In this document: positions 49,601-61,189 of the stretch, piece by piece | Layout of the letters: each line of letters opens with the position of its first letter | Numbering within the stretch: the stretch's first letter is position 1 | Assembly: GCA_015680685.1 (NCBI GenBank) | Contig: MNCI01028952.1 | Coordinates: 8,370-72,369, forward strand | DNA length: 64,000 bases | Direction of reading: 5' to 3' | Source: Gnetum montanum | Lineage: Eukaryota > Streptophyta > Gnetopsida > Gnetales > Gnetaceae | The notes under the pieces: model-generated | Databases searched by the model: none | What the model was told of the DNA's origin: nothing | The model's input: only the letters and a program-made list of their open reading frames with translations | Position numbers and translations under genes: made by a program

Positions 49601-50005
49601 CTCATGGTACCATCCCTAGATTTAATGGTACCATCCCTAGATTTCATTGTATTTTTGGCCAAGAGGCCAACTACCAATCATAGATCAGTAACGCTAAATA
49701 ATATTTTTTCCATAATGCTCTAAGAAGAGGTTATTAGTAACAATAGATAATATTCCATCCATAATGCTCTTCATGGTACCATCCATAGATTTCACTATAT
49801 TTTTGGCTGAGAGGCCAACTACTAGTCATACATCAGTCATGCTAAATAATATTTCGTCCATAACGCTCTAAGAAGAGCTTATTAGTAACACTAAATAATA
49901 TCCCATCCATAACATTCTAGGGGGGAATTTATCACTAACGTGAAATAATATTTCATCCATAACATTTCAAAGAAAGCCTATCTATAATGATAAAATAATA
50001 TTTCA
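49601..50005. repeat. Complex tandem repeat array (minisatellite)
   Basis: A long unit (about 170 bp; GGTACCATCC, AGATTTCA, TATTTTTGGC, GAGAGGCCAACTAC, CATCAGT) occurs twice, at about 49627 and 49782. Within and after it a unit of about 55-65 bp recurs at least six times: TAAATAATATTTC, CCATCCATAAC, GCTCTAAGAAGAG, TTAGTAACA. Confidence 0.8.
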
Positions 50006-51399
50006 TCAATAACACCAGAATATTTGCTCCAAGCAATTTGTGGCTTCTATGTTTATGTCTTCTTATTGCAATGCACAAGAAATAAAATTCTAAAGGGCAT
50101 TGAAGTATGTATAGAAAACACAATCCATGAAAATTCAAAATATTTTGCAACACAAGATTTAGTACCAAACTTGGAATTACTTATCCTTCTCATCATGCAA
50201 TCATAACAATTTGACCAAAATTGTTAGGCAATACATAAAATCTGGTAAAATGATCACTTGAATAATTTTTGATACAATAGATAAACTAAACTTCAACTTG
50301 TTTTCAAAATTCTCTTAGCCAAAGTATAAGTATATATATTAAATATATAACTAAGCTAGCGGTGAGGCTCCCATCCTATAGTTTTATATACAATGTTCCA
50401 ATGTGTGGTATCCATTAACAATTATGTTTGATGCTGTATTGTGGCTTATAACACGTACATAAACACTCGAATAAACTTTACATCATTTCAAAGCCAAAGC
50501 CAAAGCCAATAGGGCAATCTTGCACATGCAAAGTACGGATAAGAATCAGTTCATGTTAAAGCAGACCATTCATGTAACTGTTTTTGTTGCGTCCAACGGA
50601 GTATTTCTGCATTTCGGTGTACTACCCACCCGTTGTGGCATCTTTTCTATCGTTCAAAACCCGGGACAAACCGATTTACATCAAAAAATTTAGGCCATTC
50701 GTTCATCAGTTTGAGACGGAACTACTTCATAGAATCGTAATACTCTAAGATGCCTGATCCACAAGCAAAGCCAGTAAGCGACACAGTTTCATAGCTGGAT
50801 GCTGTAACCCAACAGTAGATGAAGCAGCTGGTCGGCCCCTATTCTGTCAATTCACGGACGGTAACCTGCCTGAGCGTGGCCCGTAAAATATTAAATGTAT
50901 ATGAAATCTATTTACTGTAAGTTTGAAATTATCGGAGATTTCTACCAGTCATACCACACCGTATTGCCAGGGAAACAGTGGTTTGCTTTTGCTGTGCAGC
51001 AGAGAGGCGATGGACTTGGTTCGGAGATAGTTTGATTTCGTTTCTTTGTCTCGAACGAGTCTCGATCATTCTTTACTCATACTTTGTCTGATCTGCCATA
51101 TCTGCAACAATTGCTAATCAGAGACTAGGTGTGTGGAGCACAAGCTGAGAAGGCTGCCAATGTCTGGAAATCAAAATCGTAACGGAACAGGAATAGATCG
51201 ATCTTTGGTCCTCATTCACTGAACTGAAACCCAATGCCCTCGCGAGCACGCATTGGTGTCGTCGTCTGGCGAAAATCTCGTAAGCTTTGAAAGTAACTCA
51301 TCGTAGGACGTAGCGTTGCAGCCATAAATGCAGCTTTTGTCGTGAGCGCTTCCGTGAAAGCGCGCTGGGCCTTCTCTCTTCGTGTGGCGCTCGTCGCTC

Positions 51400-51412
51400 G
51401 AACTTTGCAGAA
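51400..51412 (+). promoter_or_regulatory. Heat-shock-element-like site, copy 2
   Basis: GAACTTTGCAGAA, identical to copy 1 and about 38 bases upstream of the TATA-like box. One mismatch to GAAnnTTCnnGAA. Confidence 0.45.
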
Positions 51413-51448
51413 CTCGCCCGATCGCCGGGGCAAGCCGTGGAGTCCATA

Positions 51449-51458
51449 AATATTTGCA
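51449..51458 (+). promoter_or_regulatory. TATA-like box of MGNC gene, copy 2
   Basis: CATAAATATT about 52 bases before the ATG, in the same position as the TATA box of copy 1. Confidence 0.55.
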
Positions 51459-51509
51459 AAACCTGCAAGTCCTCCGCGCACATTGTAGATCGAGCTCACG
51501 CTCTCTCGC

Positions 51510-51860
51510 ATGGGAAATTGCTTCGGCAAGGGTTTCGATTACGATGCTAGGGTTCCTAGGGTTTCAGTAGGCAAGAAAATACTGGAAAATCATGGAATTT
51601 ACACCGACAACGCGCATGGTAGCAACCATAATGCTCTGCTGAGCTCTGTTGAGGCCTTGTGTAGCAAGTTCAATGTGAAGATCCCCGCGAAGCAGATTGC
51701 GGAGATAATTTCGCGGCGGATGATGAGCGAAGAAGAAGTTATTGCCCTGGTTTCGTATCTGGTCAGACTCAGGCTCAGCCGTGCTCGCCGCGAATGTAAG
51801 AACTTACACAAGAAATCGTTCTGGAGACCGTCGCTGGAGTGCATTATCGAAGAAGATTAA
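51510..51860 (+). CDS. Small MGNC-start protein of unknown function, copy 2
   Basis: A 116-residue intronless ORF, paralog of the gene at 44094. It starts MGNCFGKGF, consistent with dual lipidation at Gly2 and Cys4. The conserved core reads CSKFNVKIPAKQIAEI, SRRMMSEEEVIALVSYL, RLRLSRAR, ending PSLECIIEED. Length differences between the copies are whole codons: one residue in the variable acidic region and one in the basic linker. This supports selection on the protein. The promoter has the same HSE-like and TATA-like sites. The 3' UTR probably extends to about 52100. Function is unknown; membrane-attached stress-related protein is only an inference from the lipid motif and promoter. Confidence 0.8.
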   Translation: MGNCFGKGFDYDARVPRVSVGKKILENHGIYTDNAHGSNHNALLSSVEALCSKFNVKIPAKQIAEIISRRMMSEEEVIALVSYLVRLRLSRARRECKNLHKKSFWRPSLECIIEED

Positions 51861-52114
51861 TCGATATAGATGATTTGCAGAAGATTTTAGGCACGGCAGT
51901 TGGAAATGATAGAAATTCCAGAGCTTCATGGCGGCCTACAACAACGGCCCTTCAGCTGGCTCTGATTCGTTGTAATCCGCTGCCGCTGCTGAACTTATTT
52001 TGCATTACTGCTACAAAAACGTTGATATTATTTTTAGAGTTGTATTTTTATTACGAATGTACTGAATGCAGGCACTGTAACCAGTGTCAACGTTATGAAT
52101 TATGAATTATGTAT

Positions 52115-53550
52115 TTAGTCTGTCTGATTTTTTAATGGTACGTTGCTTTGATTCTTCCGTCGCCAGTTGTGTCTAGACATATTGTCTTTTTCTTTCTTTT
52201 GTTTTTTTTTTGGAACTTTCTTGTAATGCCTAAATGTTCGCATAAAAATGAAATTACCCTTGCGCAAGTAATTTTTAATAAAGAATCCAATGCCATGAGA
52301 GCGTGAGAGGATTTGCCGTTGGGACAAAGCAGTCATATGTACTCTTTTGTTGTTACGGGGTTCTTGAGATTCTTAAATTAAGTTTGAAGATTACAGGATT
52401 TGAAATTGACGTCCATATGTCTGTATTTCGTGTTCTTGTCCGTAAAATAGCGTTAAAATTTGTAACTCCCTGCAATTGTAAGCAGGCACTTTTCCTGATT
52501 TTTCCTTCTGATTTACGAAGTATGCAGACATGTTTATGGTAACGTACATTGATGGATATTTTTGTTGTGTAAAGAATAAGCGTTTTCGCTGTTCGGTTAC
52601 TCTCTCTTTCTCAACTCGATGGTTACGTGGATATATGATTATATTGTAGCCACCGCTTTCTGTGTTGGAGAAGTTCTTAAACCATTTTTTCAAAGCTAAG
52701 TATCTTATACCTCACTTATTTGTATTTTCTGATTATAACATTTACTATTTTCTATTTTCTGATTTTGATTTGATGTATGTTGTTTATAAATCTGGAAAGG
52801 CATTCCCTGATTTTCCTTTGATAGGGATAGCTGGCCAATTGTCATCACTCTTATCTTTGACAATGTAGTTGGCAGCTGGCATGATGGTTATGTCAAGTAT
52901 AATTAGGATCACCAGGCAATGCATCATTAGTATCATGTTTGTCCGAGTAATTGTTAGCTTGGCAAGATGGTCACCTGCGATACAGGTAGAATGCATTATG
53001 TAACCGAATTAACTAACTCTTCATTACCCCTTAACAAGGGAATAACACAAGTACTAATTAGCTTATATATATATATATATATATTTATCAATTGGCCGAG
53101 ATGATTTTAAAGAAGATGACAAGATAATTAAAAATGGAATCACTCATCCCTCTGTTTCTCTACCACTTACCCAATTTAGTTTTACCCTTTTGATCAAGTT
53201 TGTTCTATCTTTGTTTGTTCATGGCGTTTTTGAGCATTATTTATGCAAGAGATTTAAGCATTCACATTTCTATCACATTGATGTGTTGTTCATGTCTCTT
53301 CTGCCCAACATTCACCATCACATAAGATAGCAGACCTAATTATAATTTGTAAAATTTCCCCTTTGGTAGTGTAAGATATTTCCTTCAATAGGAAAGAACT
53401 AATTACAAGGAGACATTTGTACTAAATGCCAAGCTGAAGAGCTTCAAAGTCATAATTGTGATAGTAGCAAGAAGCTATTGGAAGCTATACTAGATTGATA
53501 TAAAATTAGCATTTTTGTATGGAGAATTGGAAGAAGAAATCTACAAGGAC
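52115..53550. other. Intergenic DNA with a TA microsatellite
   Basis: No gene was recognised. A (TA)n run of about 10 units is at 53064-53085. A weak internal similarity surrounds TTGGCAGCTGGCATGATGG and TTAGCTTGGCAAGATGG (52868-52970). Confidence 0.45.
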
Positions 53551-53554
53551 CAAC

Positions 53555-53790
53555 TATAAGAATTTGTACAAGGTGAAAACTTCATGCGCAAGTTGATGAA
53601 AGCCTTATACAGATAGAAGTAAGCCTCAAGAACATGGTACCAATGAATGAATGCATTTTTGGCAAATCATGACTTTCAGAAATCAATTAAGGATGAGAAT
53701 TTACTCTATTGGAAGACCAATGGAACACTATGGATACTATTGGCATTTCATGTAGATGATATAAAGATTGTTGAGCTTGGACAATCTTTG
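53555..53790 (+). mobile_element. Ty1/copia reverse-transcriptase fragment
   Basis: Plus-strand sequence reads KALYRQK (from KALYGLKQ), then ASRTWYQ, FLANHDFQKS, LLYWK and LLAFHVDDIKIV, containing the copia VDD catalytic box. It is a short scrap with stops. Confidence 0.75.
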
Positions 53791-53819
53791 GATTTGTTAA
53801 GTTAAACAACAATTTCTAT

Positions 53820-54530
53820 ACTTGTGTCCTTTCTTTTCACAAATGAAACATGCATCATCATTATTTACCTTCTATATCTTTTGGTAGTTGCTCTTTCTAT
53901 CATTCTTAAAATTTCTTCTCTTATATCAAGAGTGCATAACATTTTTACCTACTTCTTCTTCTTGTTTTTTTGCAATTGTAGTTTGACAATAAGTGTCGAA
54001 TAGTCTAGACTTATATCTACAACCTCTAGGGTTTTAACCACCATCTTTATATTCTTTTGACAAGGCATCCAATAGATTTTGTTTGATTTTTGACTTATCC
54101 AAGTATATTCCTCCATTTTCTAATTTTGATCTTATGTCATTGATCTTGATAGTTAGATTAATAATTGATTTATCTGGTTTCATTTGGAGATTTTTTAATT
54201 TGTTCATTAAGTACTTCCTCCTAGACTCATTTGCTAATCCATACATTTTCTTAAGGATTTCCCAAATCTTATGGAATTCCTTCACTCCTTGTACATGCTT
54301 GTGGATTTTAAAAGTAATTTTTTCTTGATGAGCAAAGCTACCAATTGATCCATTTTCTTCCCCCAATTTGTAGGAGCATTCTTTGGATATTTTACTATGT
54401 CCCAAAGATCATTTGCATCCAATAATAACTTTATCACTTCAACCCACATACAGTAGTTAACCTTCATTAAATGGATATTCTCTAGAATATTCACTATTCT
54501 AGCCAAGTTTTTTTCTCCTTTGCTTCTCTA
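53820..54530 (-). mobile_element. Ty1/copia gag fragment
   Basis: On the minus strand a split ORF covers the copia gag domain: MWVEVIKLLLDANDLWDIVKYP (about 54450-54385), KEFHKIWEILKKMYGL, LMNKLKNLQMKPDKSI, INDIRSKLE. A zinc knuckle CFICEKKGHKYRNC (CX2CX4HX4C) follows at about 53850-53810. A frameshift near 54300-54400 separates the two halves. It is oriented opposite to the adjacent RT scrap. Confidence 0.82.
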
Positions 54531-55141
54531 CAAGGGTAAGCTTCTATAATTCTTTATTTAGCACCTCTATTTTCTTTTCTTGATCTATTTTCTTTTTAGA
54601 GGTTCCCTTGCTACTTTGGCTCTCATCATCTTTGTGTTCTAGCTTTGATACTATGCTGAATCTTACATTTATTTAACAAGATTTTTAAACATAGAAAGGT
54701 GAAAGAATTAAAAACAATAACTTTTTTTATTAGTATAAATTACTTCACATATGTCTACAATAGAAGTTTTTTGCTTCTTAACATGGAATCCTATCTCTTG
54801 GCTTGGTTTCATTCTTTTTCTTCTAATTTATAGCTATAGGTTTTCACCTTCTATGATGTCTTCATGCATACTACTACACTTGGCTTCTTCTTTACTGTAG
54901 TTTCACATCAACTGCCATGGTCTTACTTTGATATTTTTGCTCCATTTTACTGCCTCATATCATCATGTCTTTTCATCATTAGTTACGTGACTCTTTGTAA
55001 CTAATCTTCAATCTTTGTCTTAGTTTTATCAGTTTACCCATACGATTTGATCTTTTATCATTTTTTCCCTTCTCACATGGATTTTGCATACTATTCCATT
55101 TGATATACATGAAATGTAGTTGATCTATTTTGTTTACATAG

Positions 55142-55888
55142 TGATGAGACACGATATGCGGCCGCCGCAATATCGCATACGTGATATTGCGGCCGCCGCG
55201 ATAGGAGTCATTGAGTGTAAGGATCCTTATTCGAGCAATATTGTACCTGAGCACAACAGTGTGTGGGGCAATAAAGATGAGCTTTCTGATAAAGCTTACA
55301 GCACTTTGGCTAGATTAAATATTTTATTTATGCATTTAATATTTCATGAAATTTTATTTAATGCTTTTAAATAATCAAGCTAAATTAAGCTAAGTTGAGT
55401 TAGCTAGAATAAATAGCAATTAAGTAAGCACATAAGTACAACCACTTTGAGAATGCACATGATGCTTGGTAATCCCAATAATGCTTAATGTTAGGCAACC
55501 CAGCAGTGTTATACATGTTTAGGATGTGTATAGAAAGTGGGATCAGATACTTATGTTAGGATTAGTTAGAGATTAATTAGCCATTAAAAATTACTTCATT
55601 TCTTTATTTTAAGCACTAAGAACATAAAACATGAAAAATGATAAAAATTAGATGCTTTAGTTGCACTTAACCATACCCTTGCATTTCACAAGTGTAACTA
55701 AGAAGACAATGATTGTAATGATTAGATTTCACATTCTAGAACCAGTGTACTTGAAGACTTAAGGTTTATAGAATTCGACCGGATCATGCGTGAATGCTTA
55801 TGATTTGTATGGTTGAGCATAGGGGTATTCATCGCTCATCATTGGCNCGATTTGTATGGTTGAGCATAGGGGTATTCATCGCTCATCA
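55142..55888 (+). repeat. 5' LTR of the Athila/Tat-type element
   Basis: It runs from TGATGAGACACGATATGC to TTCATCGCTCATCA. The tract at 55150-55203 has CGCAATATC and GATATTGCG arms around GCATACGT, flanked by GCGGCCGCCGC on both sides. No TATA box follows, so the promoter segment seems deleted. The N at 55847 separates two 45-base near-identical copies of the LTR end, an assembly joint, so the real LTR is about 48 bases shorter. Confidence 0.85.
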
Positions 55889-55889
55889 T

Positions 55890-55906
55890 TGGCACCGTTG
55901 TCAGGG
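55890..55906 (+). promoter_or_regulatory. Primer-binding site, tRNA-Asp
   Basis: TGGCACCGTTGTCAGGG matches the complement of the plant tRNA-Asp 3' end with three transitions, two or three of them at CpG. Confidence 0.85.
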
Positions 55907-56139
55907 ACCTTTAGTTTGTTACATGTGCTATTTAGGATTTAGTGAAAAAATATTTAACATCATTGGAATGAACCCTAAAGTCATATCATACATCAAAATA
56001 ACTCTAACAATTATAAGAAAGCACACTGCATTTCTTGTCTTCTAATACATGATGTCTTCTTCTCACAGGAGTGATTCTCCATCCAAGTTTAAATAGAGTA
56101 AATCAGTAGGTGCCCTAGCAATATAGAGTGATATATGCA

Positions 56140-57880
56140 CATCTTGATAAGTATGTACCCAATTTCACCTTTGTCCTATACTAGAACAAGCTACTACAAT
56201 GGTGAGACTTGGAGGACAACATTGTATTGCCACCCGATCAATCCATTCCTACAATGCTCCACCAAACTCTTAAGCAGTTGGGCACCCAAGGGCTTTATGC
56301 TGAATATGTTGTGCAGGATAGTGACACTAGGGATTATCATCCCATCAATGCACAATGTCTAAGAGATTGATAGCTAGAGCAACGTTATGAGTTTGTAAAG
56401 GGGAAGTGGTCCATTGATTTCCCATTCCTAATGTACCAAAAAGATGGCAGAGAACCCTTCTCTGGGGGGTTTTCATACAAAGAGACTCCTCTCTTTGACT
56501 TCAGTGAAGGGGGTCAAAACCAAAACTTGTAGTCCACAATACATAATCTTGGTTCCAACAAGAACAAATCCCATGACAAAGGGGGATCCAAGGAGGAGAG
56601 TCATGGCAAGGATGTGGGTAAGTAACATGATTAGGATCGTGGCTGTGACCACCAAAGAGGGGTTGGTAGGCATTGTGATGCTAGTAATTCTTCCTCTTCA
56701 CCTTCATCACCATGTTCTTCCTCTTTTGGCTCTAAACACAACCGTAGGGGATATGATCATGATGGAGGTGACCAATGGGACCGAGATGATTATAGGGACT
56801 ATAGAGCAAGTCAAGATTGAGGGCACAGGCATTCAAGAGAGGCCCATCGACATGAATAAAGGGGTAGCAGAGGGCATCATAAGAACTAGGGTCATGACTA
56901 TGATGAGCCTTTGCTCATCACTCAAAGCATGCTAAACATTGTAGAGCTAGTGAGAATTCTAACAAGGCACATGAAAGATACTAGGATCAAGTGATTGGAT
57001 ATGAACAACATCCCCAAGTTTGAGGGGGATATAACTCTAATCTACAAAACCATCTTCAGGCTTTTTATGATGCTTTGTGCCTTATAAAACATAAAAAATG
57101 ACTAGTAAAAGCTTAAGTTATTTTCTAGGATACTCATCAAAGAAGTAGAAAGTTGGTATTGATCCTTGGAGCTAGAATCGATCCATAAATGGAGTACAAT
57201 GCTCAAACTATTCAATGACAAGTATTAAACATACTCCTAATTGTCAAATCTAAGAAGGCAGATCTAGGGTTGGAAGAAAGGAACACATGAGTCCTTGGAT
57301 GCCACCATGGATAGATATTATTCCTTATTACATCAATTCCCTAGCCATGGCTACTGTCAACAGGAACAACTTTGCCACATCATAGATGGGCTTTGCTCTA
57401 AAACGAGAAGAACTCTTGGGATCTATGCCTAAGGAAGATTGTCAGAGTTAAGAGCCCATCAGATCTAAAGGTTGATTGAGAAGGTAGCAAAAGAAAAATG
57501 AGAGTTGAGAAAATGTAAAAGTATAGAAGAATACAACTGAGATCCTTCCATTTGCAAGAAGGAGGTCCAATTTTGTGATAGTGAGGACACATCATCACTT
57601 GATGAGGTGGTGAACCAGAAAACCTTACTAATTCAAAAAATTTACCTCTGAAATTTTGGCTAAGGTAGACAAGTTGTGGGATTCTATAGATAGTAAATTT
57701 CAAGCTATTCTAAAAATTACTGAAGAATCCAAAGAATAAAGTAGTGATTGTGACCACAGGAGATAAAAGGAAGTTGAAGGTGCCAATTAAAGGGGTAAGT
57801 GCAAGATTGCTACTGTAGAGGAAATTGTAGAAAATGAATCAAATGATGATGGTGGATGTGACATCTATCAATATGAACAT
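56140..57880 (+). pseudogene. Degenerate gag of the Athila/Tat-type element
   Basis: Scattered frames match gag of the gag-only element: a Ser/basic region near 56690-56860, NNIPKFEG near 57000, LKLFSRIL and EVESWY near 57110-57165, and MDRYYSLL near 57310. The 163-codon ORF at 56444-56935 is partly out of the ancestral frame. Confidence 0.65.
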
Positions 57881-58589
57881 CCTAAGGGATGTTGCCCCAT
57901 TGTGTTACACTTATAGGAGTCTAGGATGTATGCTCTGAACCCACGACTAGCAAAAAGACAAACACCCATAAGATTGTCTTATCCTCAAGGTAATCCTAGG
58001 TAATTCCATTAGCAACAATAATATTATCCAAGTAGAACTCCACCACAATAGTATGAGTAGTATCAATAGTGGTAGTAATCACAGTCATGGGTGCTGTCAC
58101 CTCCAAGGCAGTAGTACCCTTATAGACAACTAGATCCATATGGCTGTTATGTTTAGCAACCCCTATCTCCACGTGACTCTTCCAGTCACGTTTCTTATTT
58201 CCAACATCACTACTATCCTCCTGAATACTATAGAACTCATTCTCCACATTCCAAGAGGGATACCACATTTCATCCTTATCCTCCTCCTATTTTTACACCT
58301 ATTCCTCCATCCTCAACATAGCTATTTCTTGCTCCATCCATGTAGGATGAACTTCTAGCCCAATTGTAGAAACGCAATGCTACTAGGGCCATCAATCTAA
58401 AACTGTTAATCAATTGAGTGGTTCGAAACCTCATGCTTGTAAAAGACTATTTTTTTGACTCAACAGCCCTACTAGGCCCTCATAGACTCAAGCAGATGGT
58501 CATCCTACTCCCTCATTCTCTACAAACCATTCCATTGGAAACCCTTCAAACTAAATACCTTCCAAAATTCATACTGTTATGCACACTCA

Positions 58590-59040
58590 TGTCATATTTG
58601 ATTGGATCTGGGCTAGCAACCTTCCCAAGAAATTAGTTGATCCTAGAAGTCCTCTTATTTATTTACAAATTGTTGGAAATGAACCATGTAACGCTCTTCT
58701 TGATTCAAGTTTTGGTGTTAACTTGATTTCCCATGAGATGAATACTACTTGAAACTTGCTGCATCTCAAGAAAAGTAATGTCCAATTGGAATTGGTAGAC
58801 TAGTCCATTACTGTTCCATTAGGACTAGTAGAAGACATTGTGAACAATGTTTATGGGTGATCTTATCCTATCGATTTCCTTGTAATCAAGGTTGAGAATT
58901 GCAAGGAAGACTTTCCAATCATTGTGGGAAGGGCATGGCTAAGCATTGTTGATGCAAGAATGAGCATTAAAGATATTTTCCTAGAGATATCTAAGGAAAA
59001 TGCATTTGGAAAGATAGAGAAGAAATGAGTTCCATGCATC
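58590..59040 (+). pseudogene. Retroviral-type aspartic protease remnant
   Basis: FDWIWASNLPKKLVDPRSPLIY leads into CNALLDSSFGVNLIS at about 58690-58730 and PIIVGRAWLSIVDA at about 58915-58955. The active-site triplet is DSS where DSG or DTG is expected, and several stops are present, so it is inactive. Confidence 0.75.
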
Positions 59041-59739
59041 GTGTATAATAATACAAGGTGCAATTGCATGCAAAAATCTGGTTTGTGAAATGAGCATCTA
59101 TTTTTGTATGCAAGTAGTATGCACATGAAGCAGATATTCAAAGGTGTTTGTACGCAATAGCCACAAAATAAAAGGGCACCAAATGGTTGACTGCTAATTT
59201 TGAAAATAGCATAATGTGCATGAAACCTATTGAGAGCCTAATATGTGTTTATGTCATAGGCATGGATGAACTAAAGAAAGTTCATCACCAACTCTCTAAT
59301 AACGAAAACGATGATACCTATTGGGGAGAGTTAGAAATTCTTAAAAATTTTAAACAAAAGCCCCTTGAGTTAAAAACTTTGCCTACCAGCATGGAATATG
59401 CATTCTTGAAAAATGAAAAGCCGGTAATAATCAATGCAAATCTTGCTTCTAAATAGAAATAGATGCTATTAAATATGATCAGCAAATGGCCAAAAACCTT
59501 TGTTTGGTCATATCTTAGGATATGCTATCATTGTATCTACACTGATCCAAGGATTGATCCTAGGGAATGTGGAGAATGCTAGCATATCACATTCCAGGGA
59601 TTGATCCTAGGATATGCCAACATCGTATCTACACTGATCCAGCCATGAAGCCAAAGAGGCAACCACAACGATGATTAAATCCAAAATTGAAGTAGATTGT
59701 TAAAAAGGAAATTAAACAACTACTTAAGGCAAGGTTTAT

Positions 59740-60470
59740 CTATTACATTATGAATAGTGAGTGGATTAGCCTACTTGTGATTGTGCCAAGGAAAGGTGGC
59801 AAGTGGCAGGTCTACAACAATTTTAAGCTATTGAATATGGCAACATTCAAAGATCACTTTCCATTGCCATTTGTGGATCAGGTGTTGGGCACTATATCTA
59901 AGCATTGCTATTACAGTTTTTTGGATGGTTATAGGCTATAACCAAATCTAGATCATGCTAAAGGATCAGGCCAAAATAACATTATGAGTCCTTGTAAAAC
60001 TTTTGCGTATTGAAAGATGTCATTTGGCCTATGCAATGCCCTACCACAGTCCAATGTTTATTCTTAAGTATTTTTTAGTTGCAAATCGATAGTAGGGAAG
60101 AAGTCTTCATGGATGAATTCTCTACCTATGGGGCTACATTTGAGCAAGCCTTGGATTGTCTTGAGTAAGTACTCAAAAGATGCGTGGAGACTAATCTTCA
60201 GCTCAATTCTAGAAGAGTCATTTGATGGTCTAGGAAGGCATTATATTGGGGAATAGAATCTCACAAGTAGGGATTGAGGTCGACCTTGAAAAGATTAGGG
60301 TCATCCAAGGAATTACCCATCAACTAGAAACTGTAAAAGATGTCTGGTCATTCCTTGGACATATTGGCTACTACTAATGATTTATAGAGAATTTCTCTAA
60401 GATTGTAAAATTGTTAGTTGAGCTAACAAAGAAAGATTCTTCATTTGTTTGGACCAAGAAATGTGAAAAT
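59740..60470 (+). pseudogene. Ty3/gypsy reverse-transcriptase remnant
   Basis: SEWISLLVIVPRKGGKWQVYNNFKLLN, DHFPLPFVDQVL and YYSFLDGY are at 59755-59930. MSFGLCNAL is near 60015-60045, and VFMDEFSTYG near 60100-60130. The second catalytic aspartate is replaced by Glu, and frames shift repeatedly. Confidence 0.88.
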
Positions 60471-60479
60471 GCATTCTAA

Positions 60480-60950
60480 CAACTGAACAAGAAACTTGTA
60501 GAAACTCCAACTCTACAGGCACCTGACTGCTCTAGATCATTTCACATCGTGATGGATGCATCAAATCATGCCTTTTGGGGGGGGGGGGGGGGGGGGGGGG
60601 TGCTTATGTAGTTGGATGACAAGAGACATTCATATTATATCCACTATGCAAGTCAAAGCATTGTGGATGCATAGCTAAACTACAACATCACAGAAAAAGA
60701 ATTGATGGCAGTGGTGTTTACCTTAGAGAAATTCAGGCACTATGTGCTTGGATACAAAATGTTTGTGCACATGGACCATAGTGTAATTCACTTTTTGATG
60801 AACAAGACAATGGTGAATCCCCATGTCATACGGTGATTGGTGATCTTGCAAGAGTTCGATCTTATGATGGTAGATTGAAAGGGAATTGAAAATGTGGTCG
60901 CTAACTACTTATCTCAATTACAATGGAACAACAAAGAGGAGGAAAGCCCA
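60480..60950 (+). pseudogene. RNase H remnant with a 24-G run
   Basis: SFHIVMDASNHAF (about 60540-60573) begins the domain. It is then interrupted by 24 consecutive G at 60577-60600, where two glycine codons would be expected. YASQSIVDA, NYNITEKELMAVVFTLEKFRHYVLGYK and FVHMDHSVIHFLM follow to about 60800. Confidence 0.85.
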
Positions 60951-61189
60951 CTATCTAATTAATTTCTTCATGAACTCCTCTTTGTTAGGGTTGTAATTGA
61001 AAAATTGCCCACTGAGCCTAAATGGTATGATGAAATTCTCACTTATCTTCTCACTTAAGAGATGCCATAATAGTTGGATCATTGGAAGAAACAATAGTTT
61101 CTTCACCATGTGAAATGCTTCATGGAGATCAACTAGCACCTCTACAAGGTGTGTGCCGATGGTCTAGTTCATTTGTGTGTCCTTGATGT

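Larger units (their letters stand above)
50430..52110 (+). repeat. Duplicated locus, copy 2 (small MGNC gene plus upstream region)
   Basis: Paralogous with 42780-44650. The distant upstream portion (50430-51000) has many small indels relative to copy 1, while the promoter and CDS are much better conserved. Confidence 0.85.

Noticed and set aside
49601-50005. Possible CRISPR-like repeat array.
   Set aside because: Repeats are long, imperfect and contiguous, without equal spacers, in a plant nuclear context.
55794-56045. 83-codon ORF at the LTR end.
   Set aside because: It spans the N joint and the duplicated LTR end, so it is an assembly product.
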